Shown one piece after another: positions 51,785-60,572 of a DNA stretch of 64,000 nucleotides. The position numbers and the translations under genes are program-made. Origin of the DNA: JAFDZO01 sp044226845 (GTDB lineage: Bacteria; Bacteroidota; Ignavibacteria; Tepidaquicellales; Tepidaquicellaceae); assembly GCA_044226845.1 (NCBI GenBank), contig JBGAGG010000005.1:62001-126000 (forward strand), in the 5' to 3' direction. The notes beneath the pieces were generated by a model. That model saw only the letters and a list, made by a program, of their open reading frames with translations, made no database searches and was not told where the DNA came from. Numbering within the stretch: the first letter of the stretch is position 1; every line of letters begins with the position of its first letter.

Positions 51785-51798
51785 GTTTAAATTGAATA

Positions 51799-53226
51799 TT
51801 ACCCTTTAGCTATATTTTTTATCATTCCGTTAAAAATAAAACCATGGAATGGAAGCACTAAATACCAGTAAACCCGTCCCCATATTCCCAGCGGTCTGAA
51901 TGTAGCTGTTTGTATAAAATTTTTATCATCATCTATTCTGAACTCAAGCCATGCTTCTCCGGGTAATTTCATCTCCGCATATAGTAATAATCTTTTTTCC
52001 TTTTTGCTTGCAAGAAGCACTCTCCAGAAATCCAGCGCGCTTCCTGTTGAAATATCTTTATCGTTTGTTCTTCCTCTTCTCAATCCCACACCTCCAAATA
52101 GCTTATCTATGTAGCCTCTTATTTTCCACATCCAGTTGCCGTAATACCAGCCTGTCTTTCCGCCTATAGCCCATATCCTATTCATTACTTTTTCAACATT
52201 AGTAATTTTTATTTTTCGTACATCAGTAAAGCAGCCGTTTACAGGGACTTCAACGTAATTCAGCAAGCCCTGACTTAGTCTCTTATCCGAGAGCGCATCT
52301 TTCCAGCTTGATGTTACAAGATTTTGTTCTATCTTTTCAAAGGCAAGCTTTATTGATTCATCGTAGCTTAGTAACTTTATATCGAGTAATTCTGCCAGAT
52401 TATTCGGCCGGGCAATCACTTCCACCTTCATACTTTTAACAAGATTTTGCGCAAGTGAAAATGATACAGCAGTAACGAAGTAAAGCCAGTAGGATGAAAG
52501 CTTGGGAGTCATCACAGGTACCACAAAAATTTTTCTTTTCAGTCCTCTTATCTTTGCAAAGCGCAGCAGCATCTCTTTATAAGACATTATATCCGTTCCG
52601 CCGATATCATAACTTTTATTGTAAGTAAATTCTTTGTCTAATACTCCCGTTAAGAATTGTATTACGTTTTTTATTCCTATAGGCTGGCATTTAGTTTCAA
52701 GCCAGCGCGGAGTTATCATTACGGGTAATTTTTCCACAAGGTCACGTATTATTTCAAATGATGCGCTGCCCGAGCCGACTATAATTCCTGCACGTAATGT
52801 TGTCAGCGCAAAAGATGAATCGCTTAGAATTTCTTCTACTTTTTTTCGTGAAGTAAGGTGTTTGGAGAGTTTTGTTTCGTTTATTATTCCGCTGAGAAAA
52901 ATTACCTGCTTAGCATTTGTCTGCTCAATGCGCACTTTGAAATTTACGGCAGAAGTATTTTCCATTTCTTCAAAGTCGCCGTCATTGCTTGCCATTGAAT
53001 GAATAAGATAATATGCTGCATCTATATCGTTGGGGATATTATCTAGTGTTTCCTTTTTCAGAAAATCGCATTCTATAATGCTTATATTACTGCCGGAATA
53101 TTTTTCTGAATTAAATCTTTGCTTATCTCGTACGCAGCAGATGATTTGATGGTCGGTATTATTCAGGAGCTCGGGCAGCAGCCTCTGCGCTATATAACCC
53201 GTAACTCCTGTAAGTAAAATTTTCAT
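51799..53226 (-). CDS. SDR/NAD(P)-binding protein with C-terminal DUF2867
   Basis: 475 residues. The Rossmann start MKILLTGVTGYIAQRLLPEL (GxTGYI nucleotide loop), CDFLKKETL and AYYLIHSM are those of atypical epimerase-like SDR proteins; residues 1-~300 form this domain. The remaining ~170 residues, with TGWYYGNWMWKIRGYIDKL, DFWRVLLASKKEKRLLLYAE and GRVYWYLVLPFHGFIFNGM, are DUF2867. This two-domain layout is common in Bacteroidota and its substrate is unknown. Transcribed alone towards the shared terminator. Confidence 0.87.
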   Translation of the reverse strand: MKILLTGVTGYIAQRLLPELLNNTDHQIICCVRDKQRFNSEKYSGSNISIIECDFLKKETLDNIPNDIDAAYYLIHSMASNDGDFEEMENTSAVNFKVRIEQTNAKQVIFLSGIINETKLSKHLTSRKKVEEILSDSSFALTTLRAGIIVGSGSASFEIIRDLVEKLPVMITPRWLETKCQPIGIKNVIQFLTGVLDKEFTYNKSYDIGGTDIMSYKEMLLRFAKIRGLKRKIFVVPVMTPKLSSYWLYFVTAVSFSLAQNLVKSMKVEVIARPNNLAELLDIKLLSYDESIKLAFEKIEQNLVTSSWKDALSDKRLSQGLLNYVEVPVNGCFTDVRKIKITNVEKVMNRIWAIGGKTGWYYGNWMWKIRGYIDKLFGGVGLRRGRTNDKDISTGSALDFWRVLLASKKEKRLLLYAEMKLPGEAWLEFRIDDDKNFIQTATFRPLGIWGRVYWYLVLPFHGFIFNGMIKNIAKG

Positions 53227-53340
53227 TATGTAAGACTAAGTAAATAAAATAATACCTGAAGTATTTAACGAATGAAAGCTTAATAAAATTACGCCAGAAA
53301 AGTAATTATCGTTTTTGATTGAGTTTATGTCAATGGTAAA

Positions 53341-53369
53341 AAAAATATTTTTACCTATTAGTAGTAATA
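53341..53369. repeat. Intergenic repeat block A, copy 2
   Basis: AAAAATATTTTTACCTATTAGTAG plus AATA, split here only by small indels from the copy at 4903-4930. Both copies lie upstream of minus-strand genes. Confidence 0.5.
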
Positions 53370-53486
53370 TGATAAATATGATTTAATCGAAAGTGGACTT
53401 TTATTAAATTAATCGTGGGGAAAATCTCATGCGGAAAAATTTGAGAGAGAATTCGAAAAAACAAAATGTGACAATAATGTTACTTT

Positions 53487-53516
53487 GACCTGACAGGTTT
53501 TTAATGATGTCAGGTC
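53487..53516. repeat. 9-bp inverted repeat
   Basis: GACCTGACA (53487-53495) and TGTCAGGTC (53508-53516) form a perfect stem around a 12-base T-rich loop, flanked by TGTGAC boxes. There is no trailing T run. Confidence 0.5.
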
Positions 53517-53714
53517 TGCAAGCCAAAATGTGACAAAAATGCGACTATTCAATTAACAATTAGTAATTAACATTTAACGGAAAGAATGTGACAATATTGT
53601 AACAATAATTTTTTTGTGGAATTTTGTGCCTTTGGTGTTTTTGTGGTAAAATTGTACTTCTTATTTCGCAGAAAAACCCGTCAAAAACTCATCAAAATTT
53701 ATAAATGACGAAAA

Positions 53715-53749
53715 AATAAAAATGCCGGTATTGTAAAAATAATACCGGC
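53715..53749 (-). terminator. Rho-independent terminator of the E1 dehydrogenase gene
   Basis: GCCGGTATT (53724-53732) and AATACCGGC (53741-53749) form a perfect stem; read leftwards it is followed by ATTTTTATTTTTTCG. It lies 95 bases past the stop of the E1 gene. Confidence 0.75.
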
Positions 53750-53775
53750 TATAAGAATGCAGAGCGCAGCGAAGT

Positions 53776-53790
53776 CTCGCTATAGCGGGA
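53776..53790. repeat. Short palindromic dispersed-type sequence
   Basis: CGCTATAGCG is the centre of GAGCGCAGCGAAGTCTCGCTATAGCGGGATGACA-like sequence (written here in part), a style of intergenic repeat known from several bacterial genomes. Only one copy is in the window, so it is listed on resemblance alone. Confidence 0.3.
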
Positions 53791-53844
53791 TGACAATTAT
53801 GAGACCTAGTATGGAGTAAATACTCAATACCCATTACTCACGAC

Positions 53845-55860
53845 TCAGTACTTATAAAGAGTTAGCAGCTTTTCTTCAAAGGCATCTTTCTGGAAGAAGT
53901 TTTCTTCAAGCTCTCTGGCAAATGGTACCGGAGTATCAAGGCTGCCGCAGCGCATTACAGGTGCATCTAAATATTGAAAAGCGTTCTCTGTTATGTATGC
54001 AGCTATCTCAGCGCCTATTCCTCCCGTAACTGTATCTTCATGTAGGATGATGCACTTGCCTGTCTTCTTTACGGACTCAAGCACGGTCTCCTTATCCCAT
54101 GGTAAAAGAGTTCTGAGGTCAATGACTTCGGCTGAAATCTTCGGATGCTTGCGAAGGACTGTATCTGCCCAATGAACTCCCATACCATAGGTGATAACTG
54201 TTAAGTCTTCGCCTTTTTGAACTAAACGTGCTTTAGTAACATCAACTGTATAATAGTCATCGGGGACTTCCATCTCAATGCTTCTGTAAAGAGCTTTATG
54301 TTCGAAGAACATTACAGGGTTCGGATCTTCCAGCGCGGCGAGAATCATTCCCTTTGCATCATAGGGATTTGAAGGGTAAAATACCTTCAGCCCCGGAGTG
54401 TGGAAGAACCACGCTTCATTCGATTGCGAATGGAACGGTCCTGCGCCGACACCTGCGCCGCATGGCATGCGGATAACAACATCGGCATTCTGTCCCCAGC
54501 GGTAATGGATCTTTGCAAGGTTGTTTATTATCTGATTAAATCCGCAGGTAACAAAATCTGCGAACTGCATTTCAACAACTGCTTTGTATTTTTTTATTGA
54601 GAGGCCAAGACCTGCTCCGATAATTGCTGATTCACATAGGGGAGTGTTGCGTATCCGGTCATGTCCGAACTGCTCAACAAAGCCTTGCGTGACTTTGAAT
54701 ACGCCGCCGTACTCGGCAACGTCCTGACCCATGATGATTAAATCTTTATGGACTTCCATTCCCTGTTTCAATCCGTCTGAAAGCGCATCAACAAAACGTT
54801 TGGGCGATGTCTTTTCAGAGACAGGGAAAGTCTGCTTGAATACATAGGGAGCGAAGACGTCTCTAAGTTCGTTCTCTGTTACCGGTATTACACTCGGCGC
54901 TGCAAAGGTTGTTTCAAGGGCAGTTTCAATTTTTTGTTTGAAGTCAGCTCTTATTTCTTCAATCATTACATCTGAAAGGACTCCGTCCTCTATCAGATAA
55001 TTTTCATAATTTAAAACAGGGTCTTTCTTAGCCCATTCTTCAAAGAGTTCTTTTGGTACATATTTTACACCTGATGCTTCTTCATGTCCGCGCATTCTGA
55101 ATGTCATGCATTCAAGAAGCACAGGTCTTGGATTTTCAGCAATGCTCTTTTTTAAGTTTACAATTGTATCATATACTTCTAAAATATTATTGCCGTCTAT
55201 TGTATGCCCTTCCATACCGTAGCCGATTGCTTTATCGGCAATCTGTTTGCATTTATATTGTTCATTGGTCGGAGTTGAAAGTCCGTAGCCATTGTTTTCC
55301 ACTATGAAAATCACAGGGAGATTCCATACTGCGGCAACGTTAAGCGATTCATGGAAATCACCTTCGCTTGTTCCGCCGTCGCCTGAAAAAGCGATAGTGA
55401 CTTTTTGCTCTTTATTAAGTTTGCAGGCAAGCGCAATTCCATCGGCAATGCCAAGCTGCGGTCCGAGATGCGAGATCATTCCTACAATGTGATATTCATT
55501 TGTTCCGAAGTGGAATGAACGTTCGCGCGCATTTGAAAATCCGTCAGGCTTTCCCTGCAATTGCATGAAGAGCTTATCAAGCGGCAATCCGCGTGATGTG
55601 AATACTCCGAGGTTTCTGTGCATAGGAAGAATGTATTCATCTTTTTCAAGCGCCTCCGTTACTCCGACAGAAATAGCTTCCTGACCGATGCCGGAAAACC
55701 ATTTGCTGATTTTTCCGAGACGGAGATTGATGAGCATCTTTTCTTCAATGAGTCTTGGCAGAAGGATTGCTTTATATAATTGTAAGAGTGTTTCGTTTTC
55801 GTAGTTTTTTCTATCGAACTTCATTTCTGAAGTCTTATAATCGATTGCTATTTGTTCCAA
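53845..55860 (-). CDS. 2-oxoacid dehydrogenase E1, fused alpha and beta subunits
   Basis: 671 residues combining both E1 subunits in one chain. The alpha part (~1-330) has GIGQEAISVGV and the thiamine diphosphate motif GDGGTSEGDFHESLNVAAVW ending in VENNGYGLST; the beta part (~345-671) starts SPKRFVDALSDGLKQGMEVH and has MGQDVAEYGGVFKVTQGF and VEMQFADFVTCGFNQI. It decarboxylates a 2-oxoacid and passes the acyl group to the lipoyl domain of E2 (encoded elsewhere). The fused form is widespread in Bacteroidota and is usually assigned to branched-chain or mixed 2-oxoacids; the substrate is not proven here. Monocistronic, with a terminator downstream. Confidence 0.93.
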   Translation of the reverse strand: MEQIAIDYKTSEMKFDRKNYENETLLQLYKAILLPRLIEEKMLINLRLGKISKWFSGIGQEAISVGVTEALEKDEYILPMHRNLGVFTSRGLPLDKLFMQLQGKPDGFSNARERSFHFGTNEYHIVGMISHLGPQLGIADGIALACKLNKEQKVTIAFSGDGGTSEGDFHESLNVAAVWNLPVIFIVENNGYGLSTPTNEQYKCKQIADKAIGYGMEGHTIDGNNILEVYDTIVNLKKSIAENPRPVLLECMTFRMRGHEEASGVKYVPKELFEEWAKKDPVLNYENYLIEDGVLSDVMIEEIRADFKQKIETALETTFAAPSVIPVTENELRDVFAPYVFKQTFPVSEKTSPKRFVDALSDGLKQGMEVHKDLIIMGQDVAEYGGVFKVTQGFVEQFGHDRIRNTPLCESAIIGAGLGLSIKKYKAVVEMQFADFVTCGFNQIINNLAKIHYRWGQNADVVIRMPCGAGVGAGPFHSQSNEAWFFHTPGLKVFYPSNPYDAKGMILAALEDPNPVMFFEHKALYRSIEMEVPDDYYTVDVTKARLVQKGEDLTVITYGMGVHWADTVLRKHPKISAEVIDLRTLLPWDKETVLESVKKTGKCIILHEDTVTGGIGAEIAAYITENAFQYLDAPVMRCGSLDTPVPFARELEENFFQKDAFEEKLLTLYKY

Positions 55861-56058
55861 GGTGAGTTTTGTTTGTTATACAAAAATAAGAATTTTGAAG
55901 GGCTTAAAATATGCGGAAATTTGGGAAGAAATCGTTAAGTTTTTTTTCTTAATATTTATTTCATTTCAATTTTAATTTCAAAATTTGTAATTTATTTGTA
56001 CTGTTATTCCTGATACTAAAAGCATTTTTCATCATTTAAATCTTCTAAGATAAACATC

Positions 56059-57213
56059 ATGAAAAAATTTTTATTATTTCTTTTCACGTTTGTACTAATC
56101 TCATATTGCAGCTCTCAAGTAAATTCAGTTCAGGTAAATCCAGGCGGAACATTTTACAATAGCATTACAGCAGCATATACTGCAATATCCGGGGCTGCGC
56201 CAATAACCCAGGCGTACATAATTGAACTTCAGGCTATTTATGATGGAAGCAGCGAAACATTTCCGATTAATCTGACTTTAATTAGCGGAGTTAGCGCAAG
56301 TAATACTATCACAATTCGCCCTGCTGCGGGAGTTTCAAGTCTGTTGATTTCATCTTCCCAGGTCGGCTTCGGAGTTTTTGATTTAAGCGGTGCAAACTAC
56401 ATCATATTTGACGGCAGAGCAGGGGGAACAGGCACATCAAAAAATTTAACGATCAGAAATACATCAAACTCAACTACAGTAGGTACTTCAGCAATTAGAT
56501 TGCAGAACGATGCTTGTTACAATGTAATTAAATATTGTATTCTTCAGGGTTCTGGTAAAGATGGAAACAGCGGAACAGGTGTAGTGCAGTTTGGCACAAC
56601 TACAGGTACATTGGGAAACTCAAATAATTATGTCACAAGAAATTTAATACAGGATGACCCCACAAACGTAACTGACCTTCCGAATTATTGTGTTGCCTCG
56701 AACGGCAATACAAGTACGGGGAGCGGATTGAATGCGAACAATATGGTAACTAACAACGAGCTAACTAATTTTTTCAACAGAGGATTTTCTATGTTCGGCT
56801 TAAACGGAAATAACTGGAACATAGACAGCAATTTTGTTTACAGGAATAGTTATACTAAAGTACCCGGAGCAACTAACTGTCTTTCCATACTTACATCAAT
56901 TACCGGGTGGACAATGAATTTTAATACTATTGCAGGACCGACTCCGGCTGATACATTTTATATGGGTACGACTAACTTACAATGGACAGGAATTGTTTCA
57001 ACAAACGGAGGACAGGGATTTATATCGAACAATACAATTTCAAAAATCAGAATGATTTCCACTACTGCAGGAACAGGTATAAATGTTGGCGGTACAGGCG
57101 CGAATATTACAGTTTCAGGTAATACAATTTCTGATGTCATACAAAGAAATACAGGTGAGTTCAGAATAATATACGGGGAATATTTCATTCGGGAACAGCA
57201 AGCACTGCATTGA
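56059..57213 (+). CDS. Secreted beta-helix protein, N-terminal part (gene split by frameshift)
   Basis: 384 residues. A signal peptide (ending SYCSSQ) leads into a right-handed beta-helix: VNSVQVNPGGTFYNSITAAY, then many short turns such as GANYIIFDGRAGG and NGNNWNIDSNFVYRN. The last ~12 residues (YGEYFIREQQALH) do not fit the repeat pattern. If one base is added to the G run at 57175-57178, the frame continues as YGGIFHSGTASTALIMYN into the next ORF without a break. The two pieces therefore look like one gene of about 1010 codons that is broken, or miscalled, at a homopolymer. Confidence 0.75.
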   Translation: MKKFLLFLFTFVLISYCSSQVNSVQVNPGGTFYNSITAAYTAISGAAPITQAYIIELQAIYDGSSETFPINLTLISGVSASNTITIRPAAGVSSLLISSSQVGFGVFDLSGANYIIFDGRAGGTGTSKNLTIRNTSNSTTVGTSAIRLQNDACYNVIKYCILQGSGKDGNSGTGVVQFGTTTGTLGNSNNYVTRNLIQDDPTNVTDLPNYCVASNGNTSTGSGLNANNMVTNNELTNFFNRGFSMFGLNGNNWNIDSNFVYRNSYTKVPGATNCLSILTSITGWTMNFNTIAGPTPADTFYMGTTNLQWTGIVSTNGGQGFISNNTISKIRMISTTAGTGINVGGTGANITVSGNTISDVIQRNTGEFRIIYGEYFIREQQALH

Positions 57214-59087
57214 TTATGTACAATACCTTAAGCAGTTTTACAACTTCAGGCATCAGTACAACTTTCAATGCGACAAACGCAAATCCAATGAACGGTATTT
57301 TTGTTGGTACGGCTGACTCGTGCGCAATTTATAATAACAGTGTAAGCGGTCTGAATATGATAAGTACCACTGCGATAAATACTACAGCTTTTGGCATCGG
57401 TGCAACCAACTGCGCTAAATCTTACATTGGAAATAATTACATAGCAGATATTAATAATCTCAATACAGGAGCGACTTCAAGAGCAGGCGGTATTTTAATC
57501 TACAGTGCAACTAACAGACAGTGGGTTACAAATAATTTAATAAGCTTAGGATATAATACTGTTAATGCGTTAAATCTCCATGGAATTTTACACTTTAATA
57601 CGGCTGCGCAAACGGGTCCTTTATATATTTCAGATAACAGTGTGTACATTTCAGGAACATCAAGCGGTAATGCAAATAGCTTTGCTTTTCAACGTGCAAG
57701 GGAAACTCCAATTGAATTAAAAGGAAACATTCTTTCAAATCTAAGAAGCGGCGGAACAGGCGGACATTTTGCTGTATCAATGGTGAATTCTACTGCTAAC
57801 TGGACACCAAGCAGCAGTAATAATAATGATATTTATTCTGTAAATTCTTTAACGGTTGGCCAGGTTTTATCATCATCTTGTGATTTTGCCACCTGGAAAA
57901 CATTTACAGTAGGAGACGCAAACTCCATTTCAAGCAATCCTTTATTTCATAGTGTTACAAATCTTTATTTGCTGCCAAACTCTCCATGCTACAACGCAGG
58001 AACTCCGTTGACTTATGTTCTGACTGATTACTACGGGACAACAAGATCATTGACAACTCCTACAATAGGAGCAGTTGAAATGACATCAACACAATCTCCC
58101 TCAAGTCAGAATACAATTTCATCACTAACAACAGGCGCAGATAATGTAGTACTTTCTCTTGGTGCTGCGGGTGGATTATCTGTTAATCCCACAACTATTT
58201 CGCCTGCTGCTGCCGGTATTACAGGGCAATATTATTCGTCAGGAAGTACAGGAAGTAATCCGGGTGTGACTAACAGGTCAGCATATTTCTGGACCGTATC
58301 AACGGATGCAGCATCTTTCAGCGGAACAGTGAGATTTTATTTTAATAATATTCCTGCAAACGGAGTATTGGTACCCGGTACATTAAAATTATTAAGAAGA
58401 AGCGGACCTAATACTAACTGGGCAGTATGGCCGACTACAACTAACACAGCAACGTACATTGAGGCAACGGGAATAACGGGATTCTCTGAGTTTGCGCTTG
58501 GTGGCGATATAGATAATCCGCTGCCGGTTGAGCTTACAAATTTTACAGCAGTTATAAATAACAGAGATGTAAACCTCAACTGGAAGACAGCAACAGAAAC
58601 AAATAATTCCGGATTTGAAATTGAAAGAAAAATAAGTGAAGGAAGCTGGTCGAAAATCGGCTTTGTTCAGGGACGTGGAAATTCAAATCACGAAAATTCT
58701 TATTCTTATTCAGATAGAAATCTAAGTAAGGGGACATATAATTACAGACTGAAACAGATAGATTTTAACGGAGCATACAAGTATTACAACCTTGTTGGAA
58801 ATGTAAGTGTTGGAGTTCCTGAAAAATTTGAGCTTTCACAGAATTATCCGAATCCGTTCAATCCTACTACAAAGATAAATTTCTCACTTCCGAAAGATGC
58901 AAAAGTAACATTGACTGTATTTGATATTTCGGGTAGAGAAATTTCAAGATTACTGAATAATGAATTCAGAGCGGCTGATTTTTACTCAGTTGATTTCAAC
59001 GGAGCAAATCTGGCATCGGGAGTATATTTTTACAGGATAGAAGCGGGAACATTTATTCAGACGAAGAAAATGATGTTGGTAAAATAA
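57210..59087 (+). CDS. Secreted beta-helix protein, C-terminal part with type IX tail
   Basis: 625 codons from a TTG at 57210 that has no ribosome site of its own; it is better read as the continuation of 56059-57213. It contains more beta-helix turns (CAIYNNSVSGLNMISTT, SYIGNNYIADINN), a region with DNVVLSLGAAGGLSVNPTTI near residue 320, the fibronectin-like module (PVELTNFTAV...GFEIERKISE) and the sorting domain LSQNYPNPFNPTTKINFSLP, ending TKKMMLVK. Reconstructed, the protein would have the same plan as the 1877-residue protein at 16943. If the shift is real in the genome, the N-terminal part would be exported without its sorting domain. Confidence 0.75.
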   Translation: MIMYNTLSSFTTSGISTTFNATNANPMNGIFVGTADSCAIYNNSVSGLNMISTTAINTTAFGIGATNCAKSYIGNNYIADINNLNTGATSRAGGILIYSATNRQWVTNNLISLGYNTVNALNLHGILHFNTAAQTGPLYISDNSVYISGTSSGNANSFAFQRARETPIELKGNILSNLRSGGTGGHFAVSMVNSTANWTPSSSNNNDIYSVNSLTVGQVLSSSCDFATWKTFTVGDANSISSNPLFHSVTNLYLLPNSPCYNAGTPLTYVLTDYYGTTRSLTTPTIGAVEMTSTQSPSSQNTISSLTTGADNVVLSLGAAGGLSVNPTTISPAAAGITGQYYSSGSTGSNPGVTNRSAYFWTVSTDAASFSGTVRFYFNNIPANGVLVPGTLKLLRRSGPNTNWAVWPTTTNTATYIEATGITGFSEFALGGDIDNPLPVELTNFTAVINNRDVNLNWKTATETNNSGFEIERKISEGSWSKIGFVQGRGNSNHENSYSYSDRNLSKGTYNYRLKQIDFNGAYKYYNLVGNVSVGVPEKFELSQNYPNPFNPTTKINFSLPKDAKVTLTVFDISGREISRLLNNEFRAADFYSVDFNGANLASGVYFYRIEAGTFIQTKKMMLVK

Positions 59088-59093
59088 TTTTAA

Positions 59094-59122
59094 TAAAGGG
59101 GCGAAAGCCCCTTATTTATTTT
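59094..59122 (+). terminator. Rho-independent terminator
   Basis: AAGGGGC, loop GAAA, GCCCCTT (59096-59113) followed by ATTTATTTTATT, just past the stop of the beta-helix gene. Confidence 0.85.
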
Positions 59123-59180
59123 ATTCATAATCAGGTTTGAAAATTCGATTCAAGCTTTTAAAATCAAATAAACTACGGCT

Positions 59181-60110
59181 ATGAGAAAAACAATATTTAT
59201 ATTGTTGGCGTTATCGGTAGTTTTATTATCAGTAACTGTAACTCCGCAATCCGGTTTTGCTTGGGATACCACAGCAGCTAAGTATTATCCTCTGAAAGTC
59301 GGCAACTCATATACATTTGACAGGATTCAATATCTGGTTTCGTGTATAGGCAATACAGTGGGGAAATTTAAAACAACTATTACAGCAGAAAACGTTTTGC
59401 TGAACGGGAAAAGATACTATCAGTTTACTTCAACAGGTTCTGTTTATCCATTGTTCAATTCTTATTGGAAATACCAGAGAATAGATTCAACCACAATGAA
59501 TGTTTACGGGTATAGTGTTGCAGATTCGAAAGAGTATTTGCTGGATAGTTTACTTGCGAACGTCGGAAATTCTTTTAAGTGCGCAAGATTTCAGACTAAT
59601 TCTCCTCTGGGTATGTTTACAGTTTCTAACTCTGTTAATTTTTTTGGGAACACCAGAATTCAAAAAACATACTTTGCTGCACCGACACCAACATCTTATA
59701 CTATAACTGAAGGGGCAGGATTTACAGGTTATTATAATTGTCTGGATTTCGGTGATGGACTAAATCTCAGGGGATGTGTAATTAATGGAGTCGTTTACGG
59801 CGATACGGTTACAACGAATGTAAGACAAATTTCGAATGAAGTTCCTGAAAGATTTTTATTGAAGCAGAATTATCCCAATCCTTTTAATCCTACTACTAAA
59901 ATTAATTATGAAATAATTGCGACTGGTTTGGTTTCTTTAAAAATTTACGATATTATGGGTAAGGAAATATCCGAGCTTTTTAATGAAAATCAAACTGCAG
60001 GAAGTTATGAAGTAACAATGGATGGAATGAATCTGCCATCAGGAGTTTATTATTACAGGTTAGAGACAGGTGGATTTTCAGAGGTTAAAAAAATGAGTTT
60101 AATAAAGTAA
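59181..60110 (+). CDS. Secreted protein with type IX sorting domain
   Basis: 309 residues. A signal peptide (RKTIFILLALSVVLLSVTV) is followed by a ~200-residue domain beginning AAKYYPLKVGNSYTFDRIQY, with two lone Cys pairs (SCIGN, YYNCLDF and LRGCVING), that I recognise only as the unnamed domain often placed before type IX tails. The sorting domain LKQNYPNPFNPTTKINYEII forms the C-terminus, ending VKKMSLIK. Without the fibronectin-like module. Function is unknown. The GNAT gene starts 9 bases later. Confidence 0.87.
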   Translation: MRKTIFILLALSVVLLSVTVTPQSGFAWDTTAAKYYPLKVGNSYTFDRIQYLVSCIGNTVGKFKTTITAENVLLNGKRYYQFTSTGSVYPLFNSYWKYQRIDSTTMNVYGYSVADSKEYLLDSLLANVGNSFKCARFQTNSPLGMFTVSNSVNFFGNTRIQKTYFAAPTPTSYTITEGAGFTGYYNCLDFGDGLNLRGCVINGVVYGDTVTTNVRQISNEVPERFLLKQNYPNPFNPTTKINYEIIATGLVSLKIYDIMGKEISELFNENQTAGSYEVTMDGMNLPSGVYYYRLETGGFSEVKKMSLIK

Positions 60111-60119
60111 TATTTATTA

Positions 60120-60569
60120 ATGATAGAAGTAAAAAGAACTAACAGCGATAATCCTGACTTTAGAAAATTAATTGCGGAGCTGGATAAGGATTTGTGGAAG
60201 ATGAATTATTCAAATCAGGGACATTATGATAAACACAATATTATAGAGAGTCTTCCGACAGTTGTGATTGCATATGATTCAGAAAAAGCAGTCGGCTGCG
60301 GATGCTTTAAAAAATTTGATGTGATATCGGCAGAAGTAAAAAGAATGTATGTTGCTCCTTCGCACAGAGGAAGGGGGATTTCCAAAATGATTTTGAATGA
60401 GCTTGAAATATGGGCTAAGGAAAACGGTTATGCTAAAACAATATTGGAAACAGGAACAGCACAGACTGAAGCAATTGGTTTGTATAAAAATTCAAGTTAT
60501 ACTTTAACAGAAAACTACGGACCATACATAGGAATGACTGACAGTATCTGCATGGAAAAGAGTTTGTAA
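60120..60569 (+). CDS. GNAT family N-acetyltransferase
   Basis: 149 residues. The acetyl-CoA-binding motif is RMYVAPSHRGRGISKMILN (RxxGxG/A type), followed by ILETGTAQTEAIGLYKNSSY, the usual GNAT C-terminal motif. It transfers an acetyl group from acetyl-CoA to an unknown amine. The spacing of 9 bases behind the secreted-protein gene suggests co-transcription, but a functional link is doubtful. It ends 3 bases before the convergent gene. Confidence 0.9.
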   Translation: MIEVKRTNSDNPDFRKLIAELDKDLWKMNYSNQGHYDKHNIIESLPTVVIAYDSEKAVGCGCFKKFDVISAEVKRMYVAPSHRGRGISKMILNELEIWAKENGYAKTILETGTAQTEAIGLYKNSSYTLTENYGPYIGMTDSICMEKSL

Positions 60570-60572
60570 AAT

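Larger units (their letters stand above)
53227..53844. other. 618-bp repeat-rich gap without genes
   Basis: No ORF can be supported. In order it holds an A-rich block with ACCTATTAGTAG (53353-53364), a TGTGACAATAATGT box (53467), an inverted repeat GACCTGACA/TGTCAGGTC (53487-53516), two more TGTGAC boxes (53529, 53587), CCCGTCAAAAACTCATCAA (53677-53697 region), the terminator of the E1 gene (53715-53749) and a CGCTATAGCG palindrome (53778-53787). Several of these recur in the gap at 4187-5461. Confidence 0.65.
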
